A stretch of DNA of 64,000 bases from assembly GCF_003605125.1 (NCBI RefSeq), contig NZ_QPQT01000001.1, positions 434,001-498,000 of the forward strand, in the 5' to 3' direction. This stretch comes from Shewanella algidipiscicola (GTDB taxonomy: Bacteria; Pseudomonadota; Gammaproteobacteria; Enterobacterales; Shewanellaceae). The position numbers and the translations under genes were made by a program. The notes beneath the pieces are model-generated. The model was not told the DNA's origin and searched no databases. It saw only the letters and a program-made list of their open reading frames with translations. Positions 37,997 through 48,560 of this stretch are shown here, in pieces; within the stretch, counting starts at the first letter, position 1, and each line of letters starts with the position of its first letter.

Positions 37997-39376
37997 CTAT
38001 TTTTTACGCCACGTTGTGCCTTCTGGACCATCTTCTAAGATAACACCAAGGGCATTTAGGCCATCACGAGCCACATCAGCTGCAGCCCAATCTTTTTCTG
38101 TACGGGCGCGATTTCGCTCGGCAATTAACGCTTCAATTTGAGCAACTTCATCGTCACTCCCCTCACCTTTGAAAAAGGCATCGACATCTTGATCTAAAAT
38201 ACCCAGCACATCGGCAAGCTGCTTCATACTAACACCAAGCGCTGAGGCCGCTGCCATGTCATCAACCTTAAGACGGTTGATCTCACGCACCATGTCAAAC
38301 AACACTGAATAGGCTTCAGGCGTATTGAAATCATCATCCATTGCCGCCTTAAATTTAGCAACAAACTCCTGTGCCTGAGCTGCATCGACCGTTAAGTCTA
38401 ACCCCTTTAACGCGGTATAAAGGCGCTCTAACGCGGCTTTAGCCTGTTTAAGATTGTCTTCAGAATAATTAAGCTGGCTACGATAATGACCCGATAAAAG
38501 GAAATAGCGCACCGTCGACGGGTCGTAATGTTCAAGCACATCACGAATGGTAAAGAAGTTGTTTAATGACTTGGACATCTTCTCTTTATCGACCATCACC
38601 ATCCCTGTATGCATCCAGTAGTTCACATAGGGCGTGTCGTGGGCACAGCAAGACTGGGCTATCTCATTTTCATGATGTGGGAACTGCAAGTCAGATCCAC
38701 CGCCATGAATATCAAAGTGCTCGCCTAAATGCTTGCTGTTCATCGCAGAGCACTCAATATGCCAACCTGGACGACCCGGTCCCCATGGCGAATCCCACGT
38801 AGGTTCACCGGGTTTTGACATCTTCCATAAGACGAAATCCATAGGGTCGCGTTTATTCTCATCAACTTCAACGCGAGCACCGGCTTGCAGCTGATCTAAA
38901 TTCTGACCTGACAAGCGCCCATATTCTGGAAATGAGGAAACACTAAAGAGGACATCGCCATCGTCTGCAATGTAAGCGTGATCACGCTCAATCAGACGCT
39001 CAACCATCTCGATAATTTCGGGAATATGTAACGTGGCACGCGGCTCAAAATCAGGGCGTTTCATATTAAGCGCATCAAAATCGCGGTACATCTCGCCAAT
39101 TAAACGTTCGGTTAACGACTCGCAGCTTTCATTATTCTCTGCAGCACGTTTAATTATTTTGTCATCGACATCGGTAATATTACGCAGAAAGTTAACCTCA
39201 TAACCGCTATAACGCAGATAGCGCACTATCATGTCAAAACTAACAAATGTACGTCCATGACCAATATGACACAAATCATAGATGGTCACCCCGCAGACAT
39301 ACATGCCGACTTTACCTGGCTGTAATGGCTTAAATTCCTCTTTTTGGCGGGTAAGACTGTTGTATAGCTTCAACAT
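37997..39376 (-). CDS. cysS: Cysteinyl-tRNA synthetase
   Basis: Class I aminoacyl-tRNA synthetase of 459 residues. The HIGH motif is [13 protein letters not shown] and the KMSKS motif is [12 protein letters not shown]. The zinc ligands are the Cys in YVCGVT and the Cys/His set in HIECSAMN and HHENE. The C-terminal region is the usual helical tRNA-binding domain. It is divergent from ppiB. Confidence 0.98.
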   Translation of the reverse strand: MLKLYNSLTRQKEEFKPLQPGKVGMYVCGVTIYDLCHIGHGRTFVSFDMIVRYLRYSGYEVNFLRNITDVDDKIIKRAAENNESCESLTERLIGEMYRDFDALNMKRPDFEPRATLHIPEIIEMVERLIERDHAYIADDGDVLFSVSSFPEYGRLSGQNLDQLQAGARVEVDENKRDPMDFVLWKMSKPGEPTWDSPWGPGRPGWHIECSAMNSKHLGEHFDIHGGGSDLQFPHHENEIAQSCCAHDTPYVNYWMHTGMVMVDKEKMSKSLNNFFTIRDVLEHYDPSTVRYFLLSGHYRSQLNYSEDNLKQAKAALERLYTALKGLDLTVDAAQAQEFVAKFKAAMDDDFNTPEAYSVLFDMVREINRLKVDDMAAASALGVSMKQLADVLGILDQDVDAFFKGEGSDDEVAQIEALIAERNRARTEKDWAAADVARDGLNALGVILEDGPEGTTWRKK

Positions 39377-39630
39377 TGAGATTCTCTATATAAGTAATTG
39401 ACAACAAAAGTGACTTCAGTCTATCACCTGAAAACCAGCGCTTCCAGCTTGATAGCGCTAATTTGCAGCGTTTTTTGTCCGCCAACACATTATCGACATT
39501 TTGCTGATTAAAAGCTCAGCAACTTGGTATTGTTCAAGGGGAAAAGTCAACGGAATGGCTTTATGCTACTGGTGGAATAGGCTAGAATCTTGCGTTATCT
39601 ATCCCGTTACACACGATGAGAATGAATCAA

Positions 39631-40125
39631 ATGATCATAATGCAAACCAATCACGGCGAAATCAAAATTGAATTAGATGCTGAAAAAGCCCCTGTTACCG
39701 CGGCTAATTTCACTCAATATGTTAAAGATGGTTTTTATGACGGTACCGTCTTTCACCGTGTTATCGACGGTTTTATGGTGCAAGGCGGTGGTTTCACCGA
39801 AGATATGACGCAAAAACGCGTGAATGAATCTATCGAGAATGAAGCCAATAATGGATTATCAAACACCGTTGGCACCATTGCAATGGCAAGAACATCAGAT
39901 CCCCATTCAGCAACCGCTCAATTCTTCATTAATATCAACGATAACACCTTCCTCGATTTTAAAGCTGAATCGGCTCAAGGCTGGGGTTACTGCGTATTTG
40001 GTAAAGTGGTTGAAGGTATGGACGTGGTCAACAAGATAAAAGCCGTAGCCACTGGCAACCGCGGTATGCACCAAGATGTGCCACTGGAAGCGGTTGTAAT
40101 TGAAAAAGTGACGATTGCTGAATAA
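39631..40125 (+). CDS. ppiB: Cytoplasmic peptidyl-prolyl isomerase B
   Basis: Cyclophilin-type PPIase of 164 residues, the same length as E. coli PpiB. The catalytic region is [13 protein letters not shown] (the Arg of the active site) and [17 protein letters not shown]. No signal peptide is present, so it acts in the cytoplasm. The ATG at 39631 was chosen by length; several in-frame ATGs (39616, 39622, 39640) lie close together and none has a strong RBS. lpxH follows after 44 bases. Confidence 0.95.
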   Translation: MIIMQTNHGEIKIELDAEKAPVTAANFTQYVKDGFYDGTVFHRVIDGFMVQGGGFTEDMTQKRVNESIENEANNGLSNTVGTIAMARTSDPHSATAQFFININDNTFLDFKAESAQGWGYCVFGKVVEGMDVVNKIKAVATGNRGMHQDVPLEAVVIEKVTIAE

Positions 40126-40169
40126 TCAGCCTCTCTTAAGCCACTTTTATCACACCACCTGAGTATCAC

Positions 40170-40889
40170 TTGTTGAATCACACTCTTTTCGTGGGCGATC
40201 TGCACCTGAGTGCCGATCGCCCCGACATCCTAGCGGCTTTTTATGCCTTCCTCGAGCTACACGCTAATCACTGTGATGCCTTATACATTCTTGGCGATCT
40301 GTTTGAGGTGTGGGTAGGCGATGATCTGGCCGAGCCATTTGCCCTTGAACTGGCTGCGACACTCAAGCGGTTTGCAGCGCATACCCCTATCTATTTTATC
40401 CACGGCAACCGAGACTTTTTACTCGGTAAAGAGTACGCAGCCTTAGCTGGCATGATCCTGTTACCTGAAGTGCATTGCATCGATTTGTATGGGCAAACCG
40501 CAGTATTGCTACATGGCGATAGTCTGTGCACCTTAGACAAGGCCTATCAACGATTTCGTTGGTTTAGAAATCAATCGTGGGTTAAATTTATTTATGGTTT
40601 GCTCCCCCAAAAACGCCGTGTCGATATCGCCAGCGGACTGCGAAATAAGAGTCAACAGAGTAATCAGCAAAAAAGCGACACGATTATGGACGTTGAAAAC
40701 CATGCGGTGACTGAGTTAATGGATAAAACAGGCGCCAGCTTGATGATCCACGGCCACACCCATAGGCCCAATGTTCACTCGCTCGCTGGAAACCGGCAAC
40801 GTATTGTGGTCGGCGACTGGTATGATCAAGGTAGCGTATTAACGGTAACTCCCACCGAAGCCACATTAAGCTGCTTACCACTAAAATGA
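40170..40889 (+). CDS. lpxH: UDP-2,3-diacylglucosamine diphosphatase LpxH
   Basis: Calcineurin-like metallophosphoesterase of 239 residues, the fourth step in lipid A synthesis, which converts UDP-2,3-diacylglucosamine to lipid X. All metal-binding motifs are visible: [39 protein letters not shown] and [10 protein letters not shown]. The start is TTG (40170 or the next codon). ppiB-lpxH is probably one operon. Confidence 0.95.
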   Translation: MLNHTLFVGDLHLSADRPDILAAFYAFLELHANHCDALYILGDLFEVWVGDDLAEPFALELAATLKRFAAHTPIYFIHGNRDFLLGKEYAALAGMILLPEVHCIDLYGQTAVLLHGDSLCTLDKAYQRFRWFRNQSWVKFIYGLLPQKRRVDIASGLRNKSQQSNQQKSDTIMDVENHAVTELMDKTGASLMIHGHTHRPNVHSLAGNRQRIVVGDWYDQGSVLTVTPTEATLSCLPLK

Positions 40890-40962
40890 AGGGCAGCTTA
40901 TCGCTACCGACTAACTAAGCCTGTTATAACCATTCTGAATACCACATCACTCAACTAAGCAG

Positions 40963-41727
40963 TTAAACTGGGCAACCTGAGTGAAATTTAAATTCATTAT
41001 CTGGTGCACAAATTAACTGCGCTTCTATTTGTGCAAAATGAGCGACTCGCTGACTAATATCCTCCGCTGCAATAGCCTGAGCTAAAGTTAGGTAGTCTTG
41101 ATAATGGCGCGCTTCTGAGCGCAGCAATGAAATATAAAATTTTTGTAAGCCGTCGTCGAGATAAGGTGCTAATTTTGCGAAACGCTCACATGAGCGGGCC
41201 TCGATAAAGGCGCCCACTATCAGCTTATCAATAAGTGTGGCTGGCTCATGAGTACGTACCTGTTTCATCATCCCTTTGGCGTAGCGTCCAGCCGTTAAGT
41301 TTTGATAAGGGATATTTCGCGCCTGCATGATCTCAAGTACCTGCTCAAAATGATGAAACTCCTCTTTAATCAGCCTGACCATTTTCGCAATCAGATCGGC
41401 ACTATAATCGACACCAGACTTAGGTGTTAGCTCGCCTAAAAGCTCATTTTTTTTTACATCTCTTGCTAAAAATTCAGTAATAGAACGTTGCTTGTTATAG
41501 ACAAACTCCTCATAAGGCTTAGCCCAACTAAGCAATAACCCTCCACTGGCTTTATCGATCGCATACTTACGTATTAAAAACATCGCCGTCTGCGCCGCCT
41601 TAAGCTCACAATTACAATGATCAATTAATAAGGCAGGCAGTTGTTTAGGCTCTGTTGCCCGTACAATCCACTCATCAGGGGTCTCACATTGTAAAAAATC
41701 TTGAATTGGCGCTAGTAAGGCTTGCAT
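40963..41727 (-). CDS. miaE: tRNA-(ms2io6A37) hydroxylase MiaE
   Basis: Non-haem diiron monooxygenase of 254 residues that hydroxylates the isopentenyl side chain of ms2i6A at position 37 of tRNAs reading UNN codons. The four-helix carboxylate-bridged ligands are seen as EFHHFEQVLE, EARSCERFAKLA and EARHYQDYLTLA. It is convergent with lpxH and monocistronic. MiaE requires oxygen, which makes the modification a possible aeration marker. Confidence 0.92.
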   Translation of the reverse strand: MQALLAPIQDFLQCETPDEWIVRATEPKQLPALLIDHCNCELKAAQTAMFLIRKYAIDKASGGLLLSWAKPYEEFVYNKQRSITEFLARDVKKNELLGELTPKSGVDYSADLIAKMVRLIKEEFHHFEQVLEIMQARNIPYQNLTAGRYAKGMMKQVRTHEPATLIDKLIVGAFIEARSCERFAKLAPYLDDGLQKFYISLLRSEARHYQDYLTLAQAIAAEDISQRVAHFAQIEAQLICAPDNEFKFHSGCPV

Positions 41728-41981
41728 TAATGGACTCTAAATAGATGGTTTTACACAGGCGCGCATTTTAACAAAAAATCGCGCCGATAGGCATATTCTC
41801 ATAACTAAGATGTCAACGTCACCTTGACTAGTCAGAGTTTATGTCCAATAAATTAACTATACTGTCACGGTGACGTGACGGTTTTTGAAGCCTAGGATCT
41901 ATGGGTTGCAGACCATAAGGCATAACAGGTTCGTCTGTAGTTTGGCGAGCGTAAGATTAAAGCTAAACAAGGATAACTATA
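41728..41981. other. Divergent intergenic region miaE / Yip1-family gene
   Basis: Contains the promoters for both genes. A small palindromic cluster GTCACGGTGACGTGAC lies at about 41872-41887, close to a TATACT that could be a -10 element for the downstream gene. Its role is unknown. Confidence 0.4.
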
Positions 41982-42578
41982 ATGATATTGAATCACTTAA
42001 TGGGGTTATACACTCATCCTAAGGAAGAGTGGCACACTATTGAACAAAACCACGAAGCGGTAAAAAGTAGTCTTAGTCATGTGTTATTAATTGCACTTAT
42101 ACCCGCCATTTGCACCTATTTTGCCTCCACCTCTATTGGATGGGACTTGGGGGTATCGGATCCTCTATTTCTCACCAAGACCAGCGCGTTAATGATGTCT
42201 ATCAGTATGTATTTTGGGCTTATTGTTGGAGTCTTTGCATTAGCTTACTTAGCATTTTGGATGGCTAAAACGTTCGATGCTACGCCAAGTTTTACTCAAG
42301 CTCTAGAGCTGGCTGCTTACACCGCTACGCCACTATTTATGGTAGGATTGGCCGCCCTATACCCATCACTTTGGTTTATGATGGTGGTCGGCTTGGCAGG
42401 ACTTAGCTATTCGGTATATTTACTCTACACTGGCGTGCCTATCATCATGAATATCCCCGAAGAGAAAGGCTTTATTTACGCAAGTTCTGTGGTCACTGCT
42501 GGCTTAGTGCTCTTGGTGGCATTAATGGCCTCTAGCATCATTTTATGGAGCCTAGGGCTTGGCCCCATGTATCAATAA
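41982..42578 (+). CDS. Yip1-family inner-membrane protein
   Basis: Membrane protein of 198 residues with a short N-terminal cytoplasmic segment (HPKEEWHTIEQ) and five hydrophobic helices, the pattern of the bacterial Yip1/YIPF domain family. The characteristic paired transmembrane region ELAAYTATPLFMVGL and a small-residue-rich helix (VVGLAGLSYSVYLLYTG) fit. Function in bacteria is unknown. AAGGA is well placed before the ATG. It stands alone and is convergent with glnS. Confidence 0.78.
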   Translation: MILNHLMGLYTHPKEEWHTIEQNHEAVKSSLSHVLLIALIPAICTYFASTSIGWDLGVSDPLFLTKTSALMMSISMYFGLIVGVFALAYLAFWMAKTFDATPSFTQALELAAYTATPLFMVGLAALYPSLWFMMVVGLAGLSYSVYLLYTGVPIIMNIPEEKGFIYASSVVTAGLVLLVALMASSIILWSLGLGPMYQ

Positions 42579-42725
42579 CATCTTTTGCTGATGGCTTGAA
42601 ACACAAAAACTTGCACCATAATGAAAAGTTACATACACCATTGGCTATTAGACTAACTCAATATGCTGGTCGCGCAATGGAACATTGTTTTAAAAACAGA
42701 AAGATTGTAAACAAAAAAAGTAAAA

Positions 42726-42758
42726 CAAAAAGGCCTTAGGATATCCTAAGGCCTTTTG
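42726..42758. terminator. Bidirectional terminator between the Yip1-family gene and glnS
   Basis: A near-perfect palindrome with arms AAAAGGCCTTAGG and CCTAAGGCCTTTT lies between convergent genes. Confidence 0.9.
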
Positions 42759-42797
42759 CTAAATGCTCGCGGTTATATACCAGCGTATTTGGCACGA

Positions 42798-44468
42798 TTA
42801 ATTTGATGAGTCTCTTAATGCAACCGTCAGGTTAAACACTAGGTTGTCAGGGGTTGAATCCTTACTGTCGGCGCAGAAATACCCTTCGCGCTCAAACTGA
42901 TATGCTTTCTCTGCAGGGGCATTAACCAAACCCGCTTCAACCAAGCCATGCTTAACCACGAGTGAATTAGGGTTTAATACCTCATCCACAGTAGCGGCCG
43001 CAGCTGGATTAGGCTGACTAAATAACTTGTCGTACAGACGCAATTCGGCTTTCACTGCAGTAGTGGCTTCAACCCAATGGATCACACCTTTAACTTTACG
43101 GCCATCCGCAGGGTTTTTACCCAATGTGTCCTTGTCATAAGTACAGTAGATGGTCGTTACATTACCATCTGCGTCTTTATCACAACGTTCAGCTTTAATC
43201 ACATAAGCATTACGTAAACGCACCTCTTTACCTTGCACCAAACGTTTGTACTTTTTGTTCGCCTCTTCACGGAAATCATCGGCATCGATGTAAATTTCAC
43301 GGCCAAAGGCAAGCTCACGTTGACCCATCGACTCAATTGTTGGGTGCGCTGGTGCACTTAAACGCTCAATGTGATCTGCTGGATAGTTTTCAATAACCAG
43401 CTTCAGCGGATTAATCACGGCCATGGCTCGTGGTGCATGTTCGTTTAATTCTTCACGAATACACGCATCAAGCATGCCTACTTCGACCATATTATCTTGT
43501 TTAGTCACGCCGATACGGCGACAAAACTCACGGATAGAGGATGGGGTATAGCCACGGCGGCGAAGACCAGCAATGGTTGGCATACGCGGATCATCCCAAC
43601 CCGAAACCAGTTCACGCACCACTAAGTCGTTGAGCTTACGCTTAGACATCAGGGTGTATTCAAGGTTTAAGCGTGAGAATTCATATTGACGCGTACGGTT
43701 CGGCGCCTGAAAATCATTTAAATTATCTAATACCCAATCATACAAGCGACGATTGTCTTGGAACTCTAAGGTACACAAAGAGTGAGTAATATTTTCAATC
43801 GCATCCGAAATACAATGGGTAAAGTCGTACATCGGGTAGATGCACCACTTATCGCCAGTCTGATGATGATGAGCAAAACGAATACGGTAAATAATAGGAT
43901 CGCGCATGCACATAAAGGGGGATGCCATATCGACCTTAGCCCGTAGCGAACATTCCCCCTCTTTAAACTCACCCTTGCGCATCTTTTCAAACAGCTCAAG
44001 GTTTTCTGCAACCGAGGTATCGCGGTAAGGACTGTTCTTACCTGGCTCTTTTAAGGTGCCACGATATTCACGTGTTTGTTCACCATTAAGAAAACAGACA
44101 TAGGCCAAACCTTTGTTGATTAATTCAACCGCATACTGATGTAATTTATCAAAGTAATTAGATGAATAACGAACATCACCATCCCACTGAAATCCTAACC
44201 ACTGCACGTCGGCCTGAATAGAGTTAACGTAATCGATATCCTCTTTCTCAGGATTGGTATCATCAAAACGTAAGTTACATAGCCCTTTATAATCTTGCGC
44301 TAAACCGAAATTTAAACAGATCGATTTGGCATGACCAATATGAAGGTAGCCATTTGGCTCTGGTGGGAAACGAGTGTGCACCTGTGTGTGCTTACCGCTT
44401 GCTAAATCTTCATCTATGATATTACGAATGAAGTTACTTGGACGAACTTCAGTGCCCGCATGACTCAT
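42798..44468 (-). CDS. glnS: Glutaminyl-tRNA synthetase
   Basis: Class I synthetase of 556 residues. It has the HIGH motif in [12 protein letters not shown], the KMSKS-equivalent [11 protein letters not shown], and the C-terminal anticodon-binding beta-barrels. The ATG at 44468 was chosen because GAGGA is 5 bases upstream and the N terminus ([18 protein letters not shown]) then matches E. coli GlnS; the upstream ATG adds 11 unrelated residues. It is downstream of feoB but separated from it by a terminator. Confidence 0.98.
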   Translation of the reverse strand: MSHAGTEVRPSNFIRNIIDEDLASGKHTQVHTRFPPEPNGYLHIGHAKSICLNFGLAQDYKGLCNLRFDDTNPEKEDIDYVNSIQADVQWLGFQWDGDVRYSSNYFDKLHQYAVELINKGLAYVCFLNGEQTREYRGTLKEPGKNSPYRDTSVAENLELFEKMRKGEFKEGECSLRAKVDMASPFMCMRDPIIYRIRFAHHHQTGDKWCIYPMYDFTHCISDAIENITHSLCTLEFQDNRRLYDWVLDNLNDFQAPNRTRQYEFSRLNLEYTLMSKRKLNDLVVRELVSGWDDPRMPTIAGLRRRGYTPSSIREFCRRIGVTKQDNMVEVGMLDACIREELNEHAPRAMAVINPLKLVIENYPADHIERLSAPAHPTIESMGQRELAFGREIYIDADDFREEANKKYKRLVQGKEVRLRNAYVIKAERCDKDADGNVTTIYCTYDKDTLGKNPADGRKVKGVIHWVEATTAVKAELRLYDKLFSQPNPAAAATVDEVLNPNSLVVKHGLVEAGLVNAPAEKAYQFEREGYFCADSKDSTPDNLVFNLTVALRDSSN

Positions 44469-44611
44469 GGAAATCCTCTTTGCCAACAGTGCTATGACCA
44501 ATCGAGATTGTAGTCGATCGGTATCGATTAGGGAAAACCTGCATATTCCTACAGATCAGGCTGAGTTACAACGGCTGAAAGGTAAAAAGCCCTATCATTT
44601 ATCGCAAAAAC

Positions 44612-44640
44612 AAAAAAGCAGCGACCATTCGCTGCTTTTT
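44612..44640 (-). terminator. Intrinsic terminator after feoB
   Basis: AAAAGCAGCGA / TCGCTGCTTTT stem with a short loop and T-run on the minus strand, 15 bases after the feoB stop. Confidence 0.88.
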
Positions 44641-44655
44641 GAGTCAGAGTGATCT

Positions 44656-46950
44656 CTATTCAGTCACTATGTTAACCACGGGGATCACTGTTTGTGCTCT
44701 TTTACCTTTATGCTTCAACCACAGATAAAAGCCGATTAGTGCCACCGCAAAGAAACCTATCCACAGGCTAGATTGCAATGGATGCTGAGCAAATGTCGCC
44801 GCCTGATAAAACACGGTAGCAGTACCATAGGCTAAAGCAAAAGTCCAAGTCCCGGCAAAGGCCGCCCAACGTGAACCAAACTCACCGACTAACGCTCCCA
44901 TTGCGGCAACACACGGGGTATATAACAAAATAAACAACAGATAAGCAAATGCGGCAGTCGTGCCCGCAAAGCCAGCTTTCAAGGCACTAAAGGTTGAGGT
45001 ATCAACCACTAACTCATCTGCTGCCGACTCTTGGTTTGAAATGTCTCCCACCGACATTGACAAGGGATCTTCAGGTGCAATACCAAACAGGTTTTCAGGT
45101 ATGGTGGCTAATGCCTCACTAATACTCTCAGATAATGGCGTTAACTCGCCATCATCATGACTCGCCGTCGAGTAAAGGCTATTTAAGGTTCCTACAACGG
45201 CTTCTTTAGCAAAGATACCAGTGATGATCCCAACAGTGGCAGGCCAATTGTCTTGCTCTATGCCCATAGGCGCAAACAGTGGAGTCACCTTTTGGCTAGC
45301 CACACTTAACACCGACTCAGAGCTATCTTCATGACCGAAAGAGCCATCAATGCCAATCGCATTGACAAAGTTAAGCAAAGTCACCACGATGACGATGGTC
45401 TTACCCGCGCCTTTGATAAAGCTCTTGGTGCGTTTACCTGTTCGAGTCATCACCGTCTTGAATTTAGGCGTCTCGTAATTAGGCAGTTCCATTACCACAG
45501 CACTACTTGAACCAGGAAGTAGCGTAGAGCGTAGCAATAAGCCGGTCCCCACCGCTGCGATAATACCTATGATATAGAGCAAGAAAACCAAGTTTTGCCC
45601 TGATTCGGTAAAAAATGCGGCAGCAAACAAGGCATACACAGGCAGACGAGCACCACACGACATGAAAGGTGCCATCATGCCCGTCACGATGCGTTCACGC
45701 TCACTGCCCAAAGTACGTGTCGCCATAATGGCAGGGACTGAACAGCCAAAGCCTACAATCATAGGCACAAACGCTTTACCCGGCAGGCCGATACGACGCA
45801 TTAGCCCGTCAACCACAAAAGCGGCGCGCGCCATATAACCAGATCCTTCCAATATTGATAGCGCTAAAAATAGGGCCGCTATCACTGGGATGAAGGTCGC
45901 GACCGTCTGAATACCTTGACCAAGCCCACCTGCCAAAATCGTCACAAGCCAATCAGGAAAACTGAGACTGCTCATCAAAGCACCAAAATGGTCAACAAAC
46001 AGAGCACCGGCAACAATATCGAAAAAATCAATAAAAGCACTGCCCACGTTAATACTGAACATGAACATCAAGTACATCACAAACAGAAAAACAGGCACCC
46101 CAGCCACAGGATGTAAGGCTATCTTATCTAAACGATCACTTAAGGTGGGTGCATTGCTGCTAATTACTGATTGGTCAAACACCTGCTGCACAAAATCAAA
46201 GCGCGTCGCCGCGATCATAATTTCGATATCTTTACCTTGCGCAGCTAATGCTTCGGAACACTGAGAAACTTCAGTCAACATTTGGCCATTTTTACACTGG
46301 CCACAACCTAAACCATTGGCTAGCATCGCCAACGCTCGACCGCGGCTAAGCTGAGGATCGCGGCTATGTAGCGCCTCAATACCACGTTCAATTTCATCAT
46401 CGTATGGTAATACCAAGGGCGCCTCAGAAACTTTGCCCTCGAGTAAATTAACAACTTGGCTTTTAACCTGCTCAATATCGCCCGCCTCACGAGAGCATAC
46501 TGCAATCACAGGGCAACCCAGTTGCTGACTCATTTCGGCAACATTGATATCGATACCCTGGGCCTTAGCAACATCTATTTTATTAACCACCACCACCATA
46601 GGGATACCCAGCTCACGCAGCTGGACGGTTAAATAAAGGTGGCGCTCAATATTCGTGGCATCGACCAAATTAATAATGGCATCCATATTGGTGTCGGCTA
46701 AATATTGTTGAGCAACTTGCTCATCGAGTGAGCAGTCACAACTGCTGCCCGCTGGGAGAAGGTCGTAAATACCTGGCAAATCAGTTAATAAAACCTCCGC
46801 CCCATGGAGGGTAAATTGCCCCGTTTTCTTTTCAACTGTAACGCCAGACCAATTACCAACCTGTTGATTAGCCCCCGTTAACGCATTAAATAACGTCGAT
46901 TTACCCGCATTAGGGTTACCGACAGTGACACAATGAAATTGGTTAGCCAT
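44656..46950 (-). CDS. feoB: Ferrous iron transporter FeoB
   Basis: Inner-membrane Fe(II) transporter of 764 residues. The N-terminal G domain carries G1 GNPNAGKST, G3 DLPGIYDL and G4 NKID, and is followed by a helical GDI domain and about 8-10 membrane helices with the Gate motifs (for example VPAIMATRTL and ARAAFVVDGLMRR). The start ATG (46950) overlaps the feoA stop; an ATG three codons upstream is an alternative. Fe(II) uptake is especially relevant next to an iron-reducing gene cluster. Confidence 0.96.
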   Translation of the reverse strand: MANQFHCVTVGNPNAGKSTLFNALTGANQQVGNWSGVTVEKKTGQFTLHGAEVLLTDLPGIYDLLPAGSSCDCSLDEQVAQQYLADTNMDAIINLVDATNIERHLYLTVQLRELGIPMVVVVNKIDVAKAQGIDINVAEMSQQLGCPVIAVCSREAGDIEQVKSQVVNLLEGKVSEAPLVLPYDDEIERGIEALHSRDPQLSRGRALAMLANGLGCGQCKNGQMLTEVSQCSEALAAQGKDIEIMIAATRFDFVQQVFDQSVISSNAPTLSDRLDKIALHPVAGVPVFLFVMYLMFMFSINVGSAFIDFFDIVAGALFVDHFGALMSSLSFPDWLVTILAGGLGQGIQTVATFIPVIAALFLALSILEGSGYMARAAFVVDGLMRRIGLPGKAFVPMIVGFGCSVPAIMATRTLGSERERIVTGMMAPFMSCGARLPVYALFAAAFFTESGQNLVFLLYIIGIIAAVGTGLLLRSTLLPGSSSAVVMELPNYETPKFKTVMTRTGKRTKSFIKGAGKTIVIVVTLLNFVNAIGIDGSFGHEDSSESVLSVASQKVTPLFAPMGIEQDNWPATVGIITGIFAKEAVVGTLNSLYSTASHDDGELTPLSESISEALATIPENLFGIAPEDPLSMSVGDISNQESAADELVVDTSTFSALKAGFAGTTAAFAYLLFILLYTPCVAAMGALVGEFGSRWAAFAGTWTFALAYGTATVFYQAATFAQHPLQSSLWIGFFAVALIGFYLWLKHKGKRAQTVIPVVNIVTE

Positions 46951-47182
46951 GGGTAACATCCACCTCTATAACATCTGCTAAATCTTTACGCATACATAAT
47001 TTGCTACCGCGAATAGCCAACTCTACACCTGTGCCTAATGGCGCTCGTCTGAGCATAGTGAAAGCAGTGTTGGGGGTGATCCCCATGGATAATAGCTTAC
47101 GCTTGACAACGGAAGGCAGATTAATCTGGCCCACTTCGGCGATAACAGCACACTCGCCGGGCTTTAATTCGCTTAATTTCAT
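46943..47182 (-). CDS. feoA: Ferrous iron transport protein FeoA
   Basis: Small cytoplasmic SH3-like protein of 79 residues required for FeoB activity. The sequence MKLSELKPGECAVIAEVG, the LLSMGITPNTAFTMLRRAP segment and AIRGSKLCMRKDLADVIEV are standard. It is translationally coupled to feoB. A Fur box lies about 175 bases upstream. Confidence 0.95.
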   Translation of the reverse strand: MKLSELKPGECAVIAEVGQINLPSVVKRKLLSMGITPNTAFTMLRRAPLGTGVELAIRGSKLCMRKDLADVIEVDVTHG

Positions 47183-47355
47183 ATCGTATATCTACCTTTT
47201 CAGGCCTCGAAAGAGCTTAATTAGCACCGATTTTAACGGAGCATGGCTTAAAAAAACTTTATCTAGATCAATGTTTGAGATCGTAAACGATAATAGTTTT
47301 CAATTGTATTTTGTATTATGTGATAGAACTCTCAACGAGTAAAACCCTTTATGCG

Positions 47356-47376
47356 ATTGATAATGATTTTCATTAA
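47356..47376 (-). promoter_or_regulatory. Fur box in the feoA-mtrD intergenic region
   Basis: TGATAATGATTTTCA matches the 7-1-7 Fur consensus TGATAATNATTATCA with one mismatch; a weaker GATAATAGTTTTCA occurs at about 47289-47302. It is nearest to the feoA side, so iron repression of feoAB is the natural reading; an effect on mtrD is possible. Confidence 0.75.
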
Positions 47377-47408
47377 GAACTTATTTTACCCGCCGCATAG
47401 GGCAAAGT

Positions 47409-47424
47409 TGTGACCGGCGTCACA
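47409..47424 (+). promoter_or_regulatory. Perfect CRP site upstream of mtrD
   Basis: TGTGACCGGCGTCACA has both consensus CRP half-sites with the exact 6-base spacer. Shewanella uses CRP with cAMP as the main activator of anaerobic respiration genes, including the mtr genes. It is about 170 bases before the mtrD start; it could also affect feoAB. Confidence 0.85.
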
Positions 47425-47464
47425 ATTAAGTATTGCTCCCTAACATAAGCCATCAAAAAAACCA

Positions 47465-47484
47465 GTAAATAACCATTTATTTAC
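47465..47484. promoter_or_regulatory. Inverted repeat upstream of mtrD
   Basis: GTAAATAA-ccat-TTATTTAC is a perfect 8-bp inverted repeat between the CRP site and mtrD. It could be an operator; no known regulator was recognised. Confidence 0.45.
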
Positions 47485-47579
47485 ACACTTGTCACATTTA
47501 AGTCCTATTATTTACCTTTGGTAATTTAGTCAAAAATGAAACATAACAACTAAAACAACTTATGTGCTTGGGACGAATA

Positions 47580-48545
47580 ATGATGAATATGGACGCAACA
47601 GGGATAAAGCCCCTAATCCAAGGAAGTTTTATCGCTATCTTGATGCTATTAAGCATCAATGCAATGGCTACCCCGCCGGATGAACAATCGGCTCTGGAGA
47701 TAGAGCAGATACTCGATAAGAAATTTGCTGAAGGTCAGTACTCAGCCAAAGGCGCAGATAGCTGTTTAACTTGTCACCGTAAAAGCCAAACTGTGATGGC
47801 ACTATTCGACGGTGTCCATGGTAGCACCGCCCTTAAAGGCTCCCCCATGGCCGATCTTCAATGTGAAGCCTGTCATGGTCCACTGGGAAAGCATAACAAA
47901 GGCGGTAAAGAGCCGATGATCACCTTCGGTGCCAACTCTCCTGTACCGCCAGCAAAACAAAATAGTGTTTGCATGAGCTGCCATAATGATGATCAACGCA
48001 TGGCTTGGAATGGGAATCACCATGATACCGCCGACGTGGCCTGCGCCGACTGCCATAAAGTCCACACTGCACATGACCCTATATCCACTCGAGCCCAAGA
48101 AGTGGCCGTGTGCACCAGCTGCCACGCCCAGCAAAAAGCGGATATGCACAAACGCAGTGCTCACCCAATGCAATGGCAACAAATGGTTTGCAGTGATTGC
48201 CATAACCCTCACGGTAGTCTCAGTGATGCCAGCCTCAAACAGATGAGTGTTAACGACAACTGCTACGCCTGCCATGCAGAGAAACGCGGTCCTAAGCTTT
48301 GGGAGCATGCCCCCGTCACAGATAATTGTGCCAGTTGCCACAACCCGCACGGCAGCGTTAATGAAACTATGCTAATCGCTAAACCACCACAATTATGCCA
48401 GCAATGCCATGCATCAGACGGCCATACATCTAACGCGGTGTTTGGCAACACGACTAATGCCTTTAATGCAGGCCAAAGTTGTATGAATTGTCACAGCCAA
48501 GTACACGGTTCCAACCATCCATCAGGCAAGCTGCTGCAGCGTTAA
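47580..48545 (+). CDS. mtrD: Periplasmic decaheme cytochrome MtrD
   Basis: DmsE/MtrA-family c-type cytochrome of 321 residues that carries electrons from the periplasm into an outer-membrane barrel. Ten CXXCH motifs are counted (CLTCH, CEACH, CMSCH, CADCH, CTSCH, CSDCH, CYACH, CASCH, CQQCH, CMNCH). A signal peptide ends near INAMA-TPP. It is about two-thirds identical by eye to MtrA at the other end of the cluster, including the C terminus [13 protein letters not shown] 47580 has GGGA six bases upstream; the ATG at 47562 has none. First gene of the mtrDEF unit, followed by mtrE after 15 bases. Confidence 0.95.
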   Translation: MMNMDATGIKPLIQGSFIAILMLLSINAMATPPDEQSALEIEQILDKKFAEGQYSAKGADSCLTCHRKSQTVMALFDGVHGSTALKGSPMADLQCEACHGPLGKHNKGGKEPMITFGANSPVPPAKQNSVCMSCHNDDQRMAWNGNHHDTADVACADCHKVHTAHDPISTRAQEVAVCTSCHAQQKADMHKRSAHPMQWQQMVCSDCHNPHGSLSDASLKQMSVNDNCYACHAEKRGPKLWEHAPVTDNCASCHNPHGSVNETMLIAKPPQLCQQCHASDGHTSNAVFGNTTNAFNAGQSCMNCHSQVHGSNHPSGKLLQR

Positions 48546-48560
48546 CAGGGAGTATTAGCA

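Noticed and set aside
42545..42739. 64-codon frame after the Yip1-family gene
   Set aside because: Overlaps the end of a real gene in another frame and runs into the terminator; no RBS.
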